Assembly: GCA_033297075.1 (NCBI GenBank)
Contig: MU858046.1
Location: 434,001-498,000, forward strand
Source of the DNA: Rhypophila decipiens
Taxonomy: Eukaryota > Ascomycota > Sordariomycetes > Sordariales > Naviculisporaceae
Length of the DNA stretch: 64,000 nucleotides
Direction: 5' to 3'
The translations under genes were made by a program, and so were the position numbers. Shown here in pieces: positions 1 through 11,603 of this stretch (within the stretch, counting starts at the first letter, position 1; each line of letters begins with the position of its first letter). The notes beneath the pieces are model-generated. The model ran no database searches, had not been told where the DNA came from, and was given only the letters and a program-made list of their open reading frames with translations.

Positions 1-1199
1 CATGTCTGGTCTTTTGCGTTTCGTATGCTTTGTCCTGTCTTTTTACAATGTTCCCTGGGTGCTTGTTGATCAATGAGGGATTGACGCTTGTTCTGGGGAG
101 AGTGTTGGGGGGACTGAGTACGAGTTTGTTGTTTAGTGTTTTTGAGAGCTGGATGGTTGCCGATTTTGAGGCGAGGGGCTTGGGAAATAACTTGTCGGGC
201 ATGTTTGGGACTATGAGTATGGTTAATAGTCTTGTTGCTATTGCCAGTGGGGTGGTGAGCGAGTGGTTGGTTGGGATTTCTGGGACGAAGAAGGCGCCTT
301 TTATGGCGAGTGTGGTTGTTTTGGCGGTTGCTTTTGGGGTTATTGCTTTGAGTTGGGTAAGTTCCATTCCGCAGAGGTCCTTTTTTTGGGGTGTTGAGGT
401 TTGGATAGTTTGTCCTGGGTTGTGAGGCAATTTATGGGGATGAACAAGAACAAAATTGACTGACGCGATAAATAAACAGAACGAGTACTACGGCAGCACG
501 GCCACAGAAGCCAACGCAAAGAAGGACGACAAAAAGAAAGAACCCTCACCACCAAAATCCAACACCACCACTTTGTCAAAGATCCTCTCAGACCCCAAGA
601 TCCTCTGCCTCGGCCTCGCCTCCACAATCTTTGAAGGATCCATGTTTCTGTTTGTCTTTTTCTGGACACCGGCTCTCCGCTCAACCATCACCTCTTCCTC
701 CTCGTCTACTTCGACGCTCCCCTACGGGGTGATATTCGCCAGCTTCATGGCCTCCTGCCTAGCCGCCTCTTTGGCATTCAACACATTTATGAGCGGCGCC
801 TCTTCGTCTTCCGACAACACCCAACAAGACAAGAAAACAAACCAACCGGTATTAACCCACACGACCCTCCTTCTAATCCTCCTAGGTATATCCTCAGTCA
901 CATTCTTCGTCTCAGCCCATCCCTCGAGTGAGCAGACAGCCTTCTGGGTATTCTGTCTCTATGAAGCAGCCGTCGGCGCGTACTGGCCTACCATGGGGAC
1001 TCTGAAAGGCAGGCTCATCGATGATGGGATCCGCTCGCAGGTTTACGGGTTTTTGAGAGTGCCACTGAATGTATTCGTGGTTGTGTCTTTGATGTTGGCT
1101 GGCGATGGAGCAGCTGGCTTTGTTGGGGTCTTTGAGACTTGTGGCATGTTATTGTCTGGGACTGTCGGCGTTCTTTGGGTTGCGAGGTCTGCTCTTTGA
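1..1199 (+). CDS. MFSD5-like major facilitator (molybdate-anion transporter family), 5' partial
   Basis: Membrane transporter of the major facilitator superfamily, related to MFSD5/MOT2 molybdate-anion transporters. The reading frame is already open at base 3, so the N-terminal half lies outside the window. Exon (3)-356 encodes the family motif LGRVLGGLSTSLLFSVFESW, an MFS signature after TM4. A GT-AG intron, 357-479, joins in phase 0 to exon 480-1199, which starts NEYYG, the equivalent of the family's W-x-ENYG. The C-terminal half shows several hydrophobic helices (GLASTIFEGSMFLFVFFWTP and others) and two Ser-rich loop insertions. The stop is TGA at 1197-1199. The exact substrate is inferred from family only. 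A further intron near the left edge cannot be excluded. Confidence 0.85.
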
Positions 1200-1439
1200 T
1201 GATGGAACCATAACGAAGGAGTGCGAGTGACATTCTCTAACACTGGAGTGAACAAAAACTTAGGTGGAGAGAATCAATGAGAGCTGTGGAATATTGTGAT
1301 GTATTATTATTCCCTTGCTCTGCTCGGATACCTTTATTGAATGAACCTACCTAACTTCAAAAAAAGAACAAAAGCTCAGGGCCCCGAAGGGCCCCGCCGA
1401 AAAGCAACCAACTGCTTTTACGAAGAGTTTTTAAATGGA

Positions 1440-1548
1440 CGGGAACGGGGTTCGACTTGGGATCGAACCCACAAGCTCTCGAGAGCTCCGGAGGCGGCCG
1501 GGGGGTCGGAGTGAGGGGCAGCTTAACCACTTGGCCAAAGGGGCCAAT
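1440..1548 (-). tRNA. Degenerate tRNA-like sequence (pseudo-tRNA)
   Basis: On the minus strand this stretch starts TGGCCCCTTTGGCCAAGTGG, with a Ser/Leu-type D-loop core (AAGTGGTTAA), and later has a T-arm-like GGGTTCGATCCC. The T stem seems interrupted by an extra TG. The 3' strand that should pair with the acceptor (GGGGCC) is absent after the T-arm, and the central part is unusually G/C rich, with no clear anticodon stem. I see it as a decayed tRNA or tRNA-derived repeat, not a working gene. The rest of the 1200-1778 gap has a GGGCCCC-containing hairpin at about 1380-1396 and nothing else recognisable. Confidence 0.35.
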
Positions 1549-1778
1549 TGGTCTCTGTTATTCCCCTCGATGTAAAAGATGGATTGGATTTTGGGATTAT
1601 ATACAGAACTCACTTTATTGAGGATTGCTCTGAGGCCTCGCAGACCATGGCACTGTGTCTGACTGTGGATTTATTATCGAGGATTGTGGTGTGCGCCTGC
1701 AAAAGCATGAAACACACATGGTTTACTTCCGAATACAAAACTCACATCCTCCCATATCCGGGGCTTCTGTCTTTGCCC

Positions 1779-2966
1779 TCAAACCTCAAGCTTCCCAATA
1801 ACAGGCTCCAGCAACTGAGGCAACAAAACAGCCGCATCTCCAATAAAGAAAAAATCGCCCTCCCTCATCTTCCTCTTTGACTGCGTATCCAACTCCATGT
1901 TAACCGTCACGATACTCGTCTTGCCCTTTGTCCTCGTCCTCTCCGCATACCCAGCAGCAGGGTGAACAACAGAACTAGTCCCAACAACAAGCACCATGTC
2001 CACCACATCTTCATTAATCCAGGCTTCTATCTCGTCCAACATGTCCTTGTCCAGAGGCTCGTAGAACCAGACCACGCCAGGACGTTGGATTCCGGTCTTA
2101 CATTCCGGGCATTTGGGCAGTTCTGAGGCTGGGATATGGGCTAGTTCGTGCTTGGGGTCTAGTAAGGGGAGGGTCTGTCCTGGTTCGACGTCTTCGGAGG
2201 CTGCGGAGAGGGCTGGGCAGAAGGGGTCTGCGGTGTTGTTGCGCTCGATGTATTCGCATTTGGGCGTGTTGGAGCATTTGATATCGAACAGGGAGCCGTG
2301 GAGGAGACGTAGTTGGGAGGGGGGGTGTTTGGCTCGTACGTGGAGGTCTGGGGTGAGAGTTGGCAACGAGAGAAATGTGAATGGGAAAGTAAGAGAAACT
2401 CACTGTCAACATTCTGTGACAAACACAAGAAGTCGGGGTTCTTCTCTGCCAGAGCAGCGAGAGCGTAATGGCCCGGGTTGGGCTTGACCGTCAATGCCAT
2501 ATGGCGCCTCTGATACTGTCCTTAGTGCCTGCGGCTCATATCACAATGAAATAATCAAGACAAGATAGTGTCATACATATGCATAAAACAGCCACACGAA
2601 CCCCGGGTCATCTTCAAATGCGTCCGGGGTGGCCAGGTCAGTGGCATTGTGGTTTCTCCACAGCCCGCCGGCTCCCCGGAAGGTGGGTAGCCCCGATGCT
2701 GCCGATAGTCCGGCCCCACATACGGCGAGGATCCGCTTGCTCTCGAGGAGCTTCTTGTGGAACGCAGGAATGCTGTTGTAGCCCTTGGGGAGCACCATGC
2801 TCTTTGATGACCACGGCCACGAGGTGGATAAACACCGTGTCTGAATGTTATGGCGGATAGCTTTGGAAGAAATATGGACAGCTGGCGGCTGCACGAATGA
2901 TGTGAAATGACAGGAGATTTGACCAAAAATACGATGAGGGAGTGTGTTGAGAGTACGACACTTCAT
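1779..2966 (-). CDS. Class III (SIRT5-like) sirtuin, NAD-dependent protein deacylase, probably mitochondrial
   Basis: Three exons, 2577-2966, 2404-2509 and 1779-2347, with introns of 67 and 56 nt, give about 354 aa. The Sir2 Rossmann NAD site [15 protein letters not shown] starts near residue 84, followed by QNVD (162-165), catalytic His182 in LLHGSLF, Cys pairs near 190/196 and 245/248, and [10 protein letters not shown]. Choosing the second of two nearby acceptor AGs joins the exons as FYAYRR, which gives Tyr128 and Arg131. These match the Tyr/Arg pair that SIRT5 uses to bind succinyl-, malonyl- and glutaryl-lysine. The N-terminus (about 50 aa, Arg/Ser/Thr-rich, no acidic residue) looks like a mitochondrial presequence. 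Desuccinylase activity is inferred from these residues. Confidence 0.9.
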
Positions 2967-4471
2967 AAATCTAATGGACGAAAAAATCAGGCAGTTACCC
3001 GATGGTCAGGGAATATGCAGGGCTTCTTTGAATGCGAGCTGCACGACTTTGAAGTCAGTGGTGATTGAGTGTGAAGCGTCTCGGGAATGCTCCACCTCTC
3101 TGGCAAAGGTAAGTCGCGGGGTTTGACGGCCGGGCCGGGCCCCACCTTGCCGTCGCCTTCCCGTGCCGTCATCACTTCCGCCCGTCCCCGAAACAAGATC
3201 TGAGTCGTGAATAAGTCGTGTAACCTTTCTATCCCTAGGCAATCCGTAGTCATAATTTTTTCTGCCAAGACGAGTGCCTTTCTGTTGGAATCAGCTTTCA
3301 AGCCACCGCCAACATCGACCTACATGTTTGCGGCCATAACAAGTCCGTAGACATTCATCATTTGAAAGGTAAAATCATTTGAAAGGTAAATCAGCCGGTG
3401 ATGACTAACAGTCCAAGGAATACCGAAAACTCACTCCGTGGAACCTCATTTCGCTCAACATCAGGCACGATTCCTTCGCTCCTTTGTTATGCCGTCCTTG
3501 TGCACGCCCAGACTTGGTGTAACGTGAGAACATCCTTGGACAAAAACCGGCCTCAGTATCCGTACAGTACAGTACCTGTGGAAAGTTGAAACACCATCAG
3601 CGGCGTGAATTAAGCATGTATTTAGGGTATTACTCCCTCGGCGATACCAGTCCTCTACCAGTCGAGATCGGCGCGAATTAAGCATGTATTTAAGGTCTGA
3701 ACATCATCGGAGATACCGGTCCTTATGGAGTTGAGTTTAATCGACAAACCGACGGCGCGATAGCTTACTTCGATGTATAAATTCCGGGGCTCCGAATCGT
3801 AAGAAAACGTCCAGTTGGTACGGATAGGATATGAGAATTTGTGGAAAGGGGAGGATACGGGTACAGAAGGAGCATACGGTGCCAAGCAATACCAAGACCT
3901 TATAAGACCTCGTAATCAAACTCAGGATTGGCACAGACGATGATTCCCAGCACGTGGACCAGGTTAAAAGCCTTGGGAAATGTGATTCCGAGAGTGGTGT
4001 AAACTCGCAATCCTTCCTTCAACAAGAAACACTGCCATGCAAACAACACAAATAAGAAAGCGTTGTAGAGTCTTTGAACATGAAACGATTTAATTCTCCC
4101 AAGGTATCTCTAAACAAAAGCTAGACAGCACGCCAATAAAAGCCACAGAACCAAAACCACATATTACGTATTCAACACTCTGAAGGTCCGTATGCAAACA
4201 CCTCTAATTTTGACATGAAAAAAACAGGCTCCAATGCTGCTCTTGTCTGTTCTTCCTCAGACAAAAGGTAAAAAAAATGCAAAACTCCCAAGGTATTTTC
4301 AAGATATCTTCGAACCGCCGCCGCATGCGAGGGACAGGTGCCGATAATTAAACAAGTGTCTTGTATACATGATGATTCCCGAATCCACTTCCGAACGTCG
4401 TTTCCTCGATAGTATATTAAGTATATGGCCAGTTCGAATCAAGAAAGTCCATCCCAGTTGATGTTCAAGGC
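2967..4471. other. Intergenic region between sirtuin and Crh genes
   Basis: About 1.5 kb between the 5' end of the sirtuin gene and the 3' end of the Crh gene. No ORF with fungal family features is seen. It contains the diverged direct repeat near 3600-3735, annotated separately. Bases 4000-4470 are AT-rich and probably hold the 3' UTR of the Crh gene. Confidence 0.6.
3600..3735. repeat. Diverged tandem direct repeat, two units of about 65-69 bp
   Basis: Two adjacent units share GAATTAAGCATGTATTTA (starting near 3607 and 3674), followed about 25 bases later by a second conserved block, GAGATACCGGTCC in the right unit versus GCGATACCAGTCC in the left. The units are partly diverged, which suggests an old local duplication. 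No coding function is seen. Confidence 0.6.
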
Positions 4472-5683
4472 TTAGAGAAGCGCAGCAATGAGAGCAGCAA
4501 GACCCACGCCGAGGGGAAGGGCAAGCTTATCGCTGCCGCTGTTGACGGGTCCAGTGCTCTGGCTGGGGGCAGCGCCTCCAGTGTTGGTAGGGCCAGCACC
4601 GCCAGTGCCGGTACCGGTGCCGCTGGTCTCGGAATCGGAGGGAGTGGAGGACCCGGAGGCGGAGGGGGTGGAGGAGGCGCCCGAAGAAGTGACGGTGGTC
4701 AGAGTGGTGGAGGGAGCGGTCTTGGTGGATGTCTTGCTGGAAGAAGTGGTGGTCTTCTCAGAGTCGTCGCTCTTGCCGTCAACGAGCACCTTGATGCTGT
4801 CAGCATGGCCAGAGTGGTCGGTCCACTGGTACTCGGTAGCCTCCTTGGCGCCGCTGCCAGGAGTGCCATCACCGCCCATGTAATCGACGATGGTGACCTT
4901 GCGGTAGTAACCCTTGAAAGGAGCCTCGTCAAAGTTGGCAAGACCGCCAGCCCAGGTGACGGTGCCCTCGGGCTTGTCGTCGCGGCCACCAACCCAGGTT
5001 CCGAGCTTGATCTGCATGGGCGTCTGGGGATAGCCGGAGCAGCCCTCGAGGCCGGTGTTGACGAGCGTGCGCACGACCTGGCCGTTGATGATCCACTTGA
5101 GCTCCTTGGGGGTCCACTCGATGGTGTAGGTGTGGAACTCGTCCTGGGGGTTGGCGACAGGCTCGTAGGTGCCGCGGTCGAACACCTTGTCGCAGCCCTT
5201 GCTGAAATAGTTGGTCTGAACTTGGGCCACGTCGTTTCCGATCCACTCCCAGTCGATCTCGTCTAGGTCGAGCGACTGCAGGACCAAGCTGGTCACGATA
5301 CCGGCACCCTTGGCGGCCCGGAGTTCGACCTCGACCTTGCCGAAGAAGATGGTCTTGTGACTCCCGACTGTCGGGGCTTGCATCTTGTTCTCGATGGAGA
5401 AGACGGCGCCGAGATCCTTGTCGTACGTCAAGGTGGTGCCATCGAACACGTCGAAGAAGTCATTCTTTCCCTGGGTGTAGTCTACAACGACGGGCTTGGA
5501 GCCAACAGCCTTATCGTTGGGGCACTCTAGTAGGAGCACGGTCAGTTATCTGCCCTGTCTGTCACTCGGGTGTAAATCTTGGACGTGGGACATACTCTTC
5601 TCGAGAGGGTTGCAGACGGTGTGTGTCTGGGCAGACACAAGGGAGGCAGCAAGAGCTACCGTGGTAGCGAATTTGTACAGCAT
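4472..5683 (-). CDS. Crh-type GH16 chitin-glucan transglycosylase, GPI-anchored cell-wall protein
   Basis: Two exons, 5596-5683 and 4472-5526 (69-nt intron, GTATGT...CTAG), give about 380 aa. Residues 1-18 form a signal peptide (ATTVALAASLVSA). The GH16 catalytic motif DEIDWEW lies near residues 118-124, with nucleophile Glu119 and acid/base Glu123, as in Crh1/Utr2/Crf1 enzymes that cross-link chitin to beta-1,3/1,6-glucan. Paired cysteines and the IEWTPKELKWIINGQVVRT block also fit the family. After about residue 285 comes a Ser/Thr/Gly-rich linker, then a C-terminal hydrophobic tail (LALPLGVGLAALIAALL) after small residues NSGS, a typical GPI signal. The protein should act in the outer cell wall. 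The start ATG at 5681-5683 is fixed by the signal peptide. Confidence 0.93.
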
Positions 5684-8600
5684 TTTGTTGGTTTGTGATC
5701 GATGAGGTTATCCAAAAAGAAGGTCGATCCTAGACTGAAGCTGTTGGGTAGATTCGCGGAGTCGGCTGCTTTGTCGCAAATGTCTTTGATGTGCAAGGGT
5801 TCAAGGAGAAAAGTAAGAGTCAAAATAAGAAGAGCGAGTGTATTAGTTTAAGCGCACAAAGGGGGTGAAAGAAAGCAAAAAAAAAAAGGTCTGTTAACGA
5901 GAGACAGAATGCCGTGGCAGAAGATTGTTGTTTGGGTTGAAAAGGTTGGTGAGGGAGGATGAGGTGAAGAGGAGGAGAAGGAGGGATAACAAAAGTCAGG
6001 AGCACCTGGTTCATTCCAGGCGTCTTGCTTTTGAATCTGTTTCCTCATGGTGCCAGTCGCGCCACCAACAGGGGTTCTCCTGGATCTCCAACGCCGCCCA
6101 GCGTCTGCCCAGCTCTTGTGTACCAATTCTGCAAAGGTGACTATTCCCTCTTTGAACGTCGAATGTCACCTGGATCTTTGGCGCGGAGCCAATCCCATCG
6201 CCAGCAGGTCTCCAGAAAGGTCCCGCTCCTGCCTTCTGTCAGGGGAATTTGTGGCGCGGCTGACCCCTGCCCATTTCGTACTTTCCTCCTGCAGCCCCAA
6301 GGACCCTGCCGCAGAAGGAAAAAGGAGGGTGGAACACGAGATGGGCTCCACACACCCAAAAATACACCACCCTCAGATTTGTTGCTTCTCGGCCTCGGTA
6401 TGGGCGGGCACTGGGGCAGGCGAATAGGGCGCTGAATAAAGCGCCTTTCGCCGCCAAATCGACTTTCTTGAATGCCAGAAACACGATGTTGAAAGATGGG
6501 GAAGGGGTGACCCAGGCCGTTCTTGTCACCGACTCACCGGCCCGTGATTTGAGTTGACTTTTGGATCCAACCCCGGTATCCGTATCCGATCCTCGTAACG
6601 GCTTTTGAGTCATTGTGGGAAACCTTCAAAGACCCATCATCCAAACTTGCTTGACAGTCGACAGTTGAACCTGCCCCAGATGAGGTGATTATCTTCCAGA
6701 GGGAAGGCGACACGAAGTTTTCCGCGTTGTTGTTGTTGTCACTTGTCAGATTCGGCGGGTCGTGAGCAAATCACCCGGCGACATTTCCTTTCGCCAAGCT
6801 TACCGGAAACTGATCCAAATCGATCAAGAGGCGCAGCCAGTGCATGAAAGAGCATCACCAACACAAGTCCCTCTCGGTAATTGACCCGTACGGATTGTAG
6901 TATTGATATTTTCACAGGGCTAGAATTTAAACTCTGCAGCTCTGAATCCTATCAAATCTATATTTTATGTCACCGCAACTTGGGCAAAATTTTTTTTGGT
7001 GTTTCTCCTCTCTATAGAACAAACGGTAACGAGAGAGAAATATTGTCCGAGACTGACGGAGCAGTGATCTGTAAAGTCGACAGTACTCACTAACTCTTTT
7101 TCACAGCTTTTCCGCACGGTCTTGCCAACATCTTGTCGAAAATATCCTATATTGACGACTGTATCTGATGCGCGGTGCTTGTTTGCAATTTGCGCTATCT
7201 CCTGTGTATGCGATGTCGAATAGACGATCTTGCCCTGACGTCGATCTGTCCTGCAGTCCCCCAGGTTACCCGGTGCACAAAAGGCGCCCTCTTTGTCTGT
7301 TCCTGTCAATCATTTCAGCTGTTCCCGGTTCCTGGTTGGACAGCATATCCCCCAACTCTAGGGACCTGAATGTGCTCCGAACTCCGTTGATCGTCGGATC
7401 TGTCAGCCAATCGGCCATTTTCTCCGCGTTTCAAAGCCTTCGTTCGCCAGCCACTGAGAAGATCGGGTCGCCCAACAACCAAGTTGGAGAGGAGTCGTCG
7501 AGTCGACAAAAAAAGGGGATGTGCCGCGGGTTTGTTACTTTTTGTTCATGCAATGACTGTAAAATTCAGTGGAGCGGCCCCCTCCTGAAAACGATACTCG
7601 ACGTGGATATTTTGACTTGCTCTGAAACAGGAGTCACCGAGAGTCCTTGATTCTTTGCACCTACCAGAGTTGTTTCTCGGTGCTCCTGCTTGTTACTACG
7701 ACGCTGCGTAACGGCTAGTGTTGTATAACAGAATCCTTCTGTCGTCCATGGCGAGGAGGGGTGGACGACATGCGAACTCTGAATTGCCGACCGTGCATGG
7801 CATCTTGTGATGCTCTGAGGATATTTCACAGCATTCTGGTTGATTACACAGCATATCCGACAGCAATATAGGGCCATTTCAAGATCTAGGACTCAGTGTT
7901 AGGGATGCTATCGCGGTCTCCCGTAGCGCCAACCGCACCGCGTTAATGACCTTATCCCTCGGCGTTGCTTCGGGCGGGGTGTCCATCGGACCATGGCTGC
8001 AGACGCTGACTGCCTAAACCTCGCTATAGGCCCTTCTATTTTCGAATCACCAGTGCCCTCAGTCATCGTTCTTCTAGGAACATTGAAAACACCAAAAAGA
8101 ACCCAACATAATACGAAATAATATTCTTCGCACATATACCCAAGAATTCAAGCGACGACTCTTTTCAATGGAATACCTAAGATCCACTTCGCAGCCGGAA
8201 ACATAACGCCTCGATGGGTCAGGTAACGGCTTTCCATCGCCGGGACACTCGCAACGTTGCATCACCACTCCCTCCTGGAGGAGCCGCAGTCACTTGGACA
8301 TTCGTGTTCTTCACGAGACAAATACGGAATTGCTAGAAATCGAGAAGTGGCTGTGCTCTCACTAACATCATGTGCCTTGAACGTATTGCCCGCCCATCGC
8401 ATCGGGCAGCAACGGCTTCGAAAACCGATCACCTTCTTTGCCCATAATAGGGTCTCGATGAGTAAGTGGTTACTGGCGAAAACGGATGATGCATCCTTCT
8501 CGAATACTCGATGTCGGCCGGTATTCCCGGAACAGCAAAGTGAAGCCAGACACACGAGTCTGCTGGTCGGTTCGACGGGGATCTCCCGGGATTATCTAAG

Positions 8601-9703
8601 CTCCGAAGAACACTCGAGAATTTTTGTGTCGGTGAGATTTCAACAATGAGACTGCCCGCCGCCGCAGCTTGAAAGTCTCCCAATCCTCACAAAACCACAT
8701 CATGTTATTACCGTAGGCGGCGTAACCTGATTTACTCGAGTCGCTTTTCACTCCAAGATTCAGCGTGCTGCGAGAATAAACTTTCGCTGGTTACCTCTCT
8801 TTCTCCCTCCCCTTGATTCCCGAGCCGGGCCCGACCGAGGCGACACGAGCAAACAGTGGCGGTGTTGGCTGGCCACCTGTCTCAGACAGTTCTGGGCCAC
8901 GAGTGTTCCAGCCTTTTTAGACCACCTGCTTTTTCTTTGGGCTACAACAGCCAAAGATTGACTTGCTCCCACTCTCGCAGCGCTGGGTAACACAGGCCAC
9001 TCACTGTCTGGGACTGTGGCTGCGTGGATCGGTGGAAGCCGTTACCGGCTTTTCTTGGCGCATTCGGGGTTCCAACTTCCGGCTCCGTAACCTCCGTTTG
9101 GACCTCCGAAGGTGGGGCCGTTTTGCTCCAGAGTTCCGGCCTTGTCACGGTATGAATCATTACCGGTGACACTGCCCGCTCCGTGCAGTCAACTCTGGCA
9201 CCGCTCCTTCGTATTCCTTTTGGGGGCCATCGATTCCGTCTGCCTGTCCTTCCCCTGACCCTGCTTCAATGATGGTATCTGGTGGTTTGCTCCTCCTCAC
9301 GGCACTGAGGCAGCTTCACTCGAGTGCCGAAGAAGTCCAATATGACGGTTGCTCGCGTATGGTCGATGATGATGTTAGGGCCACTCTGGGTAAAATAGAG
9401 CAGCACCTGCTATTCAATGGCATACCTCTTTGAGTAGGTGTTAAGTTGTTGGGTCCAACGTGGCGGGAGCGAAAGCAAGTCTCCTCCAGTAGGAGCATGG
9501 GCAGTGGACATCTAGAATTCATCAAGTTGAAAAGATTTTCTTTCCCAGACTCCCACTGCCATCTGCTTGGACCACGCATCACCATCGTAATTTCATCAGA
9601 CATCAAGACATACCACATCCACCATATTACAACTATTCAGAACCAGCATATGTTATTATCACTACGATATCCCCACATCTCACATAATCCCACACGCAAA
9701 TAG
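5684..9703. other. Large intergenic region without supported genes
   Basis: Four kilobases lie upstream of the Crh gene. Bases 5870-5990 are pyrimidine-rich when read toward Crh, with a poly-T run followed by CT-rich sequence, the usual look of a fungal core promoter or 5' leader. Further out, ORFs overlap in many frames, mostly begin at TTG/CTG codons and show no family features; one ATG ORF at 7168-7650 (160 codons) is unrecognised and unsupported. No RNA gene or mobile-element coding sequence is seen. Confidence 0.5.
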
Positions 9704-9832
9704 CTGTAAAACGGACAATATATACGCATTTTACAACCCCCCTATAAGTATTTTAGTAATCCCTTAAATGCATTAGAGAGATCAAGAATATACGTAAGAA
9801 AGGAGTTGAAAATGCATTTATTTAAAGTATTA
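9704..9832 (+). repeat. AT-rich dispersed repeat, copy 1
   Basis: Begins CTGTAAAACGGAC and ends TTTAAAGTATT. The same sequence, about 150 bp and about 85% alike by eye, occurs in reverse orientation at 13571-13724. Shared internal blocks include CCCCCCTATAAGT, TTTTAGTAATCCC, GATCAAGAATATA and GTAAGAAAGGAGTTGAAAAT. There is no ORF. It is a non-autonomous element or solo terminal repeat. No clear target-site duplication was found. Confidence 0.75.
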
Positions 9833-10232
9833 TAACCTAAGATTCACATCATTATCAGCGCAGTATCATCTACACCGGTAATACATTACAAACTTGGGAA
9901 GGCAATGGTATTAATAAATGCCACAATCCAGACTACAGCAATTGCTGCTTGTTCCCATTATAGTTCAAGACGCCTGATTCCATTCGACACAAACCCAGCC
10001 AACCCCCTTGGAAAACATGCCCAACCTCAACAGAATCTAAAGGTATCAGTCATCATGACCCCAAAACCCCTGGTATCTTTCATCATATCATGACCATCAT
10101 AGCAGTCCGCCCGCTTTAACCAAGACAAAAGAAAATGACCCCAAACAAAATACAGGACAAATACTGTAAACCAACAGGAACGTTCCAACTGCCCCAAAAA
10201 GAATTACAGATCAAAATACCATGCAATCAAGA

Positions 10233-11603
10233 TCAATCCAACTCCTCCATGGCCAAATCATCATAATCACTTGTACCCAGATCCCCATGCCCATGCCCAT
10301 GCCCGCCCACAAGCCCATCGTGAATACTATACAACGCCCTCAGCCACATATCCATCATCAACCCCATACTCCCCAGCTCTTCCAGCCCGACCTCTCTCAA
10401 GCGTCCCGAACCCGCCTCGGCAAACAACTGGTCCCTCAACCGCTCATACGCCTCAATCATAACCCAGACCTGCAGCGCCGAGGTATTACTCGTGTCATTG
10501 TTCTCGCCGCCCCTGTTGCCCACTGATAGTCCTGCCCCTTTTAGACCAGATGACAGATCCCTCGTCAACAAGTCCAGACATATTTGCAGGCTGAGGTTCC
10601 CCGGTATTTGCTGCTCTGGCAAGGGGGGGCTCTGGAATCCTTGTTGGCTTTCAAAGTCGGGTGATACCATCGGTTCAGGGGAGAACGAGACGGGCTTGAA
10701 ATAAACTGTCTCCTCCTCGAACCCGACTAGGGTGCCGTCGTCTGATGTGTTGGTGGTAGATCCATTGGGTAATAAGGGTAGTAATTCGGGGGGTGATAAA
10801 TGCGGGTTTCTTGCGGTATCATCGTCAAAGAGATCATCCCTGTCGTCGTAGTCGTCTCGATGACCTTGCCGTGACTGGGACGGTTCAGAGTGTGTATCCT
10901 TGAGCATCGAGTTCCTCGAAGCTATCAAGGCGCGGTATTGCTCGGCCATTACCTCGGCGCTTAATCTCTTCTCGTTCGAGGCAAAGGCGTTGGCCGGTCT
11001 GGGGATACTCTCTAGCTGGCCGATGGAGAAGATAGGCGTCTTTGCGCGCCTCCTTCGTTGGCTCATTTCCGTCATCACTGGGGGTGAGGGGCTTGTGGTG
11101 TCTGATGAGCTGCTGTCTGGATTCGGGGTTGGCGGTTTTGCATTGCTTATGGCGAGATGGGACAGTTCGGGGACTATCTGGACAGGCTGGAGGAGGACAT
11201 CAGGGCAGTCTTTAGGTTGTGGGGGTAGGAGAAGAGATGATGTCCTGGTGGTGCTGCTGTTATCAGGGCAGAAACAACCAGTCTCGCGTAGGAGATAGTC
11301 GGACCATTTAGAATCGCTCAGGTCAGGCGTCAGGGTCGGCAGCAGACAGGGTTGTGGTTGTTGTGCCTGAGTCCGAGCCGAGACGGTCCGCTTGGTTTTG
11401 GTCGTGTCGGGTTTATTGTCCGACGACGCTGCTGCTTGATCAGACGTGTCTGAACTGAGCCGTCCTCTGAAGGTACCACCAGTAAAGTTCCGCTGCCTTG
11501 TGACGCTCTTCTGGAGCTTCTTTCTCAGCTTGGGAGGTTGTGCCTGGGCCTTGGCCGAGTCTTGCGGGACAACCACCAATGAACGCTGCCTCGTCCGCTC
11601 CAT
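10233..11603 (-). CDS. Conserved-looking disordered hypothetical protein
   Basis: Single-exon frame of 456 codons starting at ATG 11601-11603. I do not recognise a named family. The N-terminal 60 residues are basic (KKLQKSVTRQRNFTGGTFRG), which could be nuclear-directing. The middle is Ser/Pro/Asp-rich and probably unfolded, but holds ordered-looking blocks such as RRRRAKTPIFSIGQLESIPR near 186 and an acidic run near 260. The last 110 residues have helical hydrophobic periodicity (ALQVWVMIEAYERLRDQLF, then MGLMMDMWLRALYSIHDGLV) and a His-Gly repeat GGHGHGHGHGD. Length, ATG start and absence of stops make it coding; the function is unknown. It lies between two inverted copies of a dispersed repeat but shows no transposase features. 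Confidence 0.72.
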   Translation of the reverse strand: MERTRQRSLVVVPQDSAKAQAQPPKLRKKLQKSVTRQRNFTGGTFRGRLSSDTSDQAAASSDNKPDTTKTKRTVSARTQAQQPQPCLLPTLTPDLSDSKWSDYLLRETGCFCPDNSSTTRTSSLLLPPQPKDCPDVLLQPVQIVPELSHLAISNAKPPTPNPDSSSSDTTSPSPPVMTEMSQRRRRAKTPIFSIGQLESIPRPANAFASNEKRLSAEVMAEQYRALIASRNSMLKDTHSEPSQSRQGHRDDYDDRDDLFDDDTARNPHLSPPELLPLLPNGSTTNTSDDGTLVGFEEETVYFKPVSFSPEPMVSPDFESQQGFQSPPLPEQQIPGNLSLQICLDLLTRDLSSGLKGAGLSVGNRGGENNDTSNTSALQVWVMIEAYERLRDQLFAEAGSGRLREVGLEELGSMGLMMDMWLRALYSIHDGLVGGHGHGHGDLGTSDYDDLAMEELD

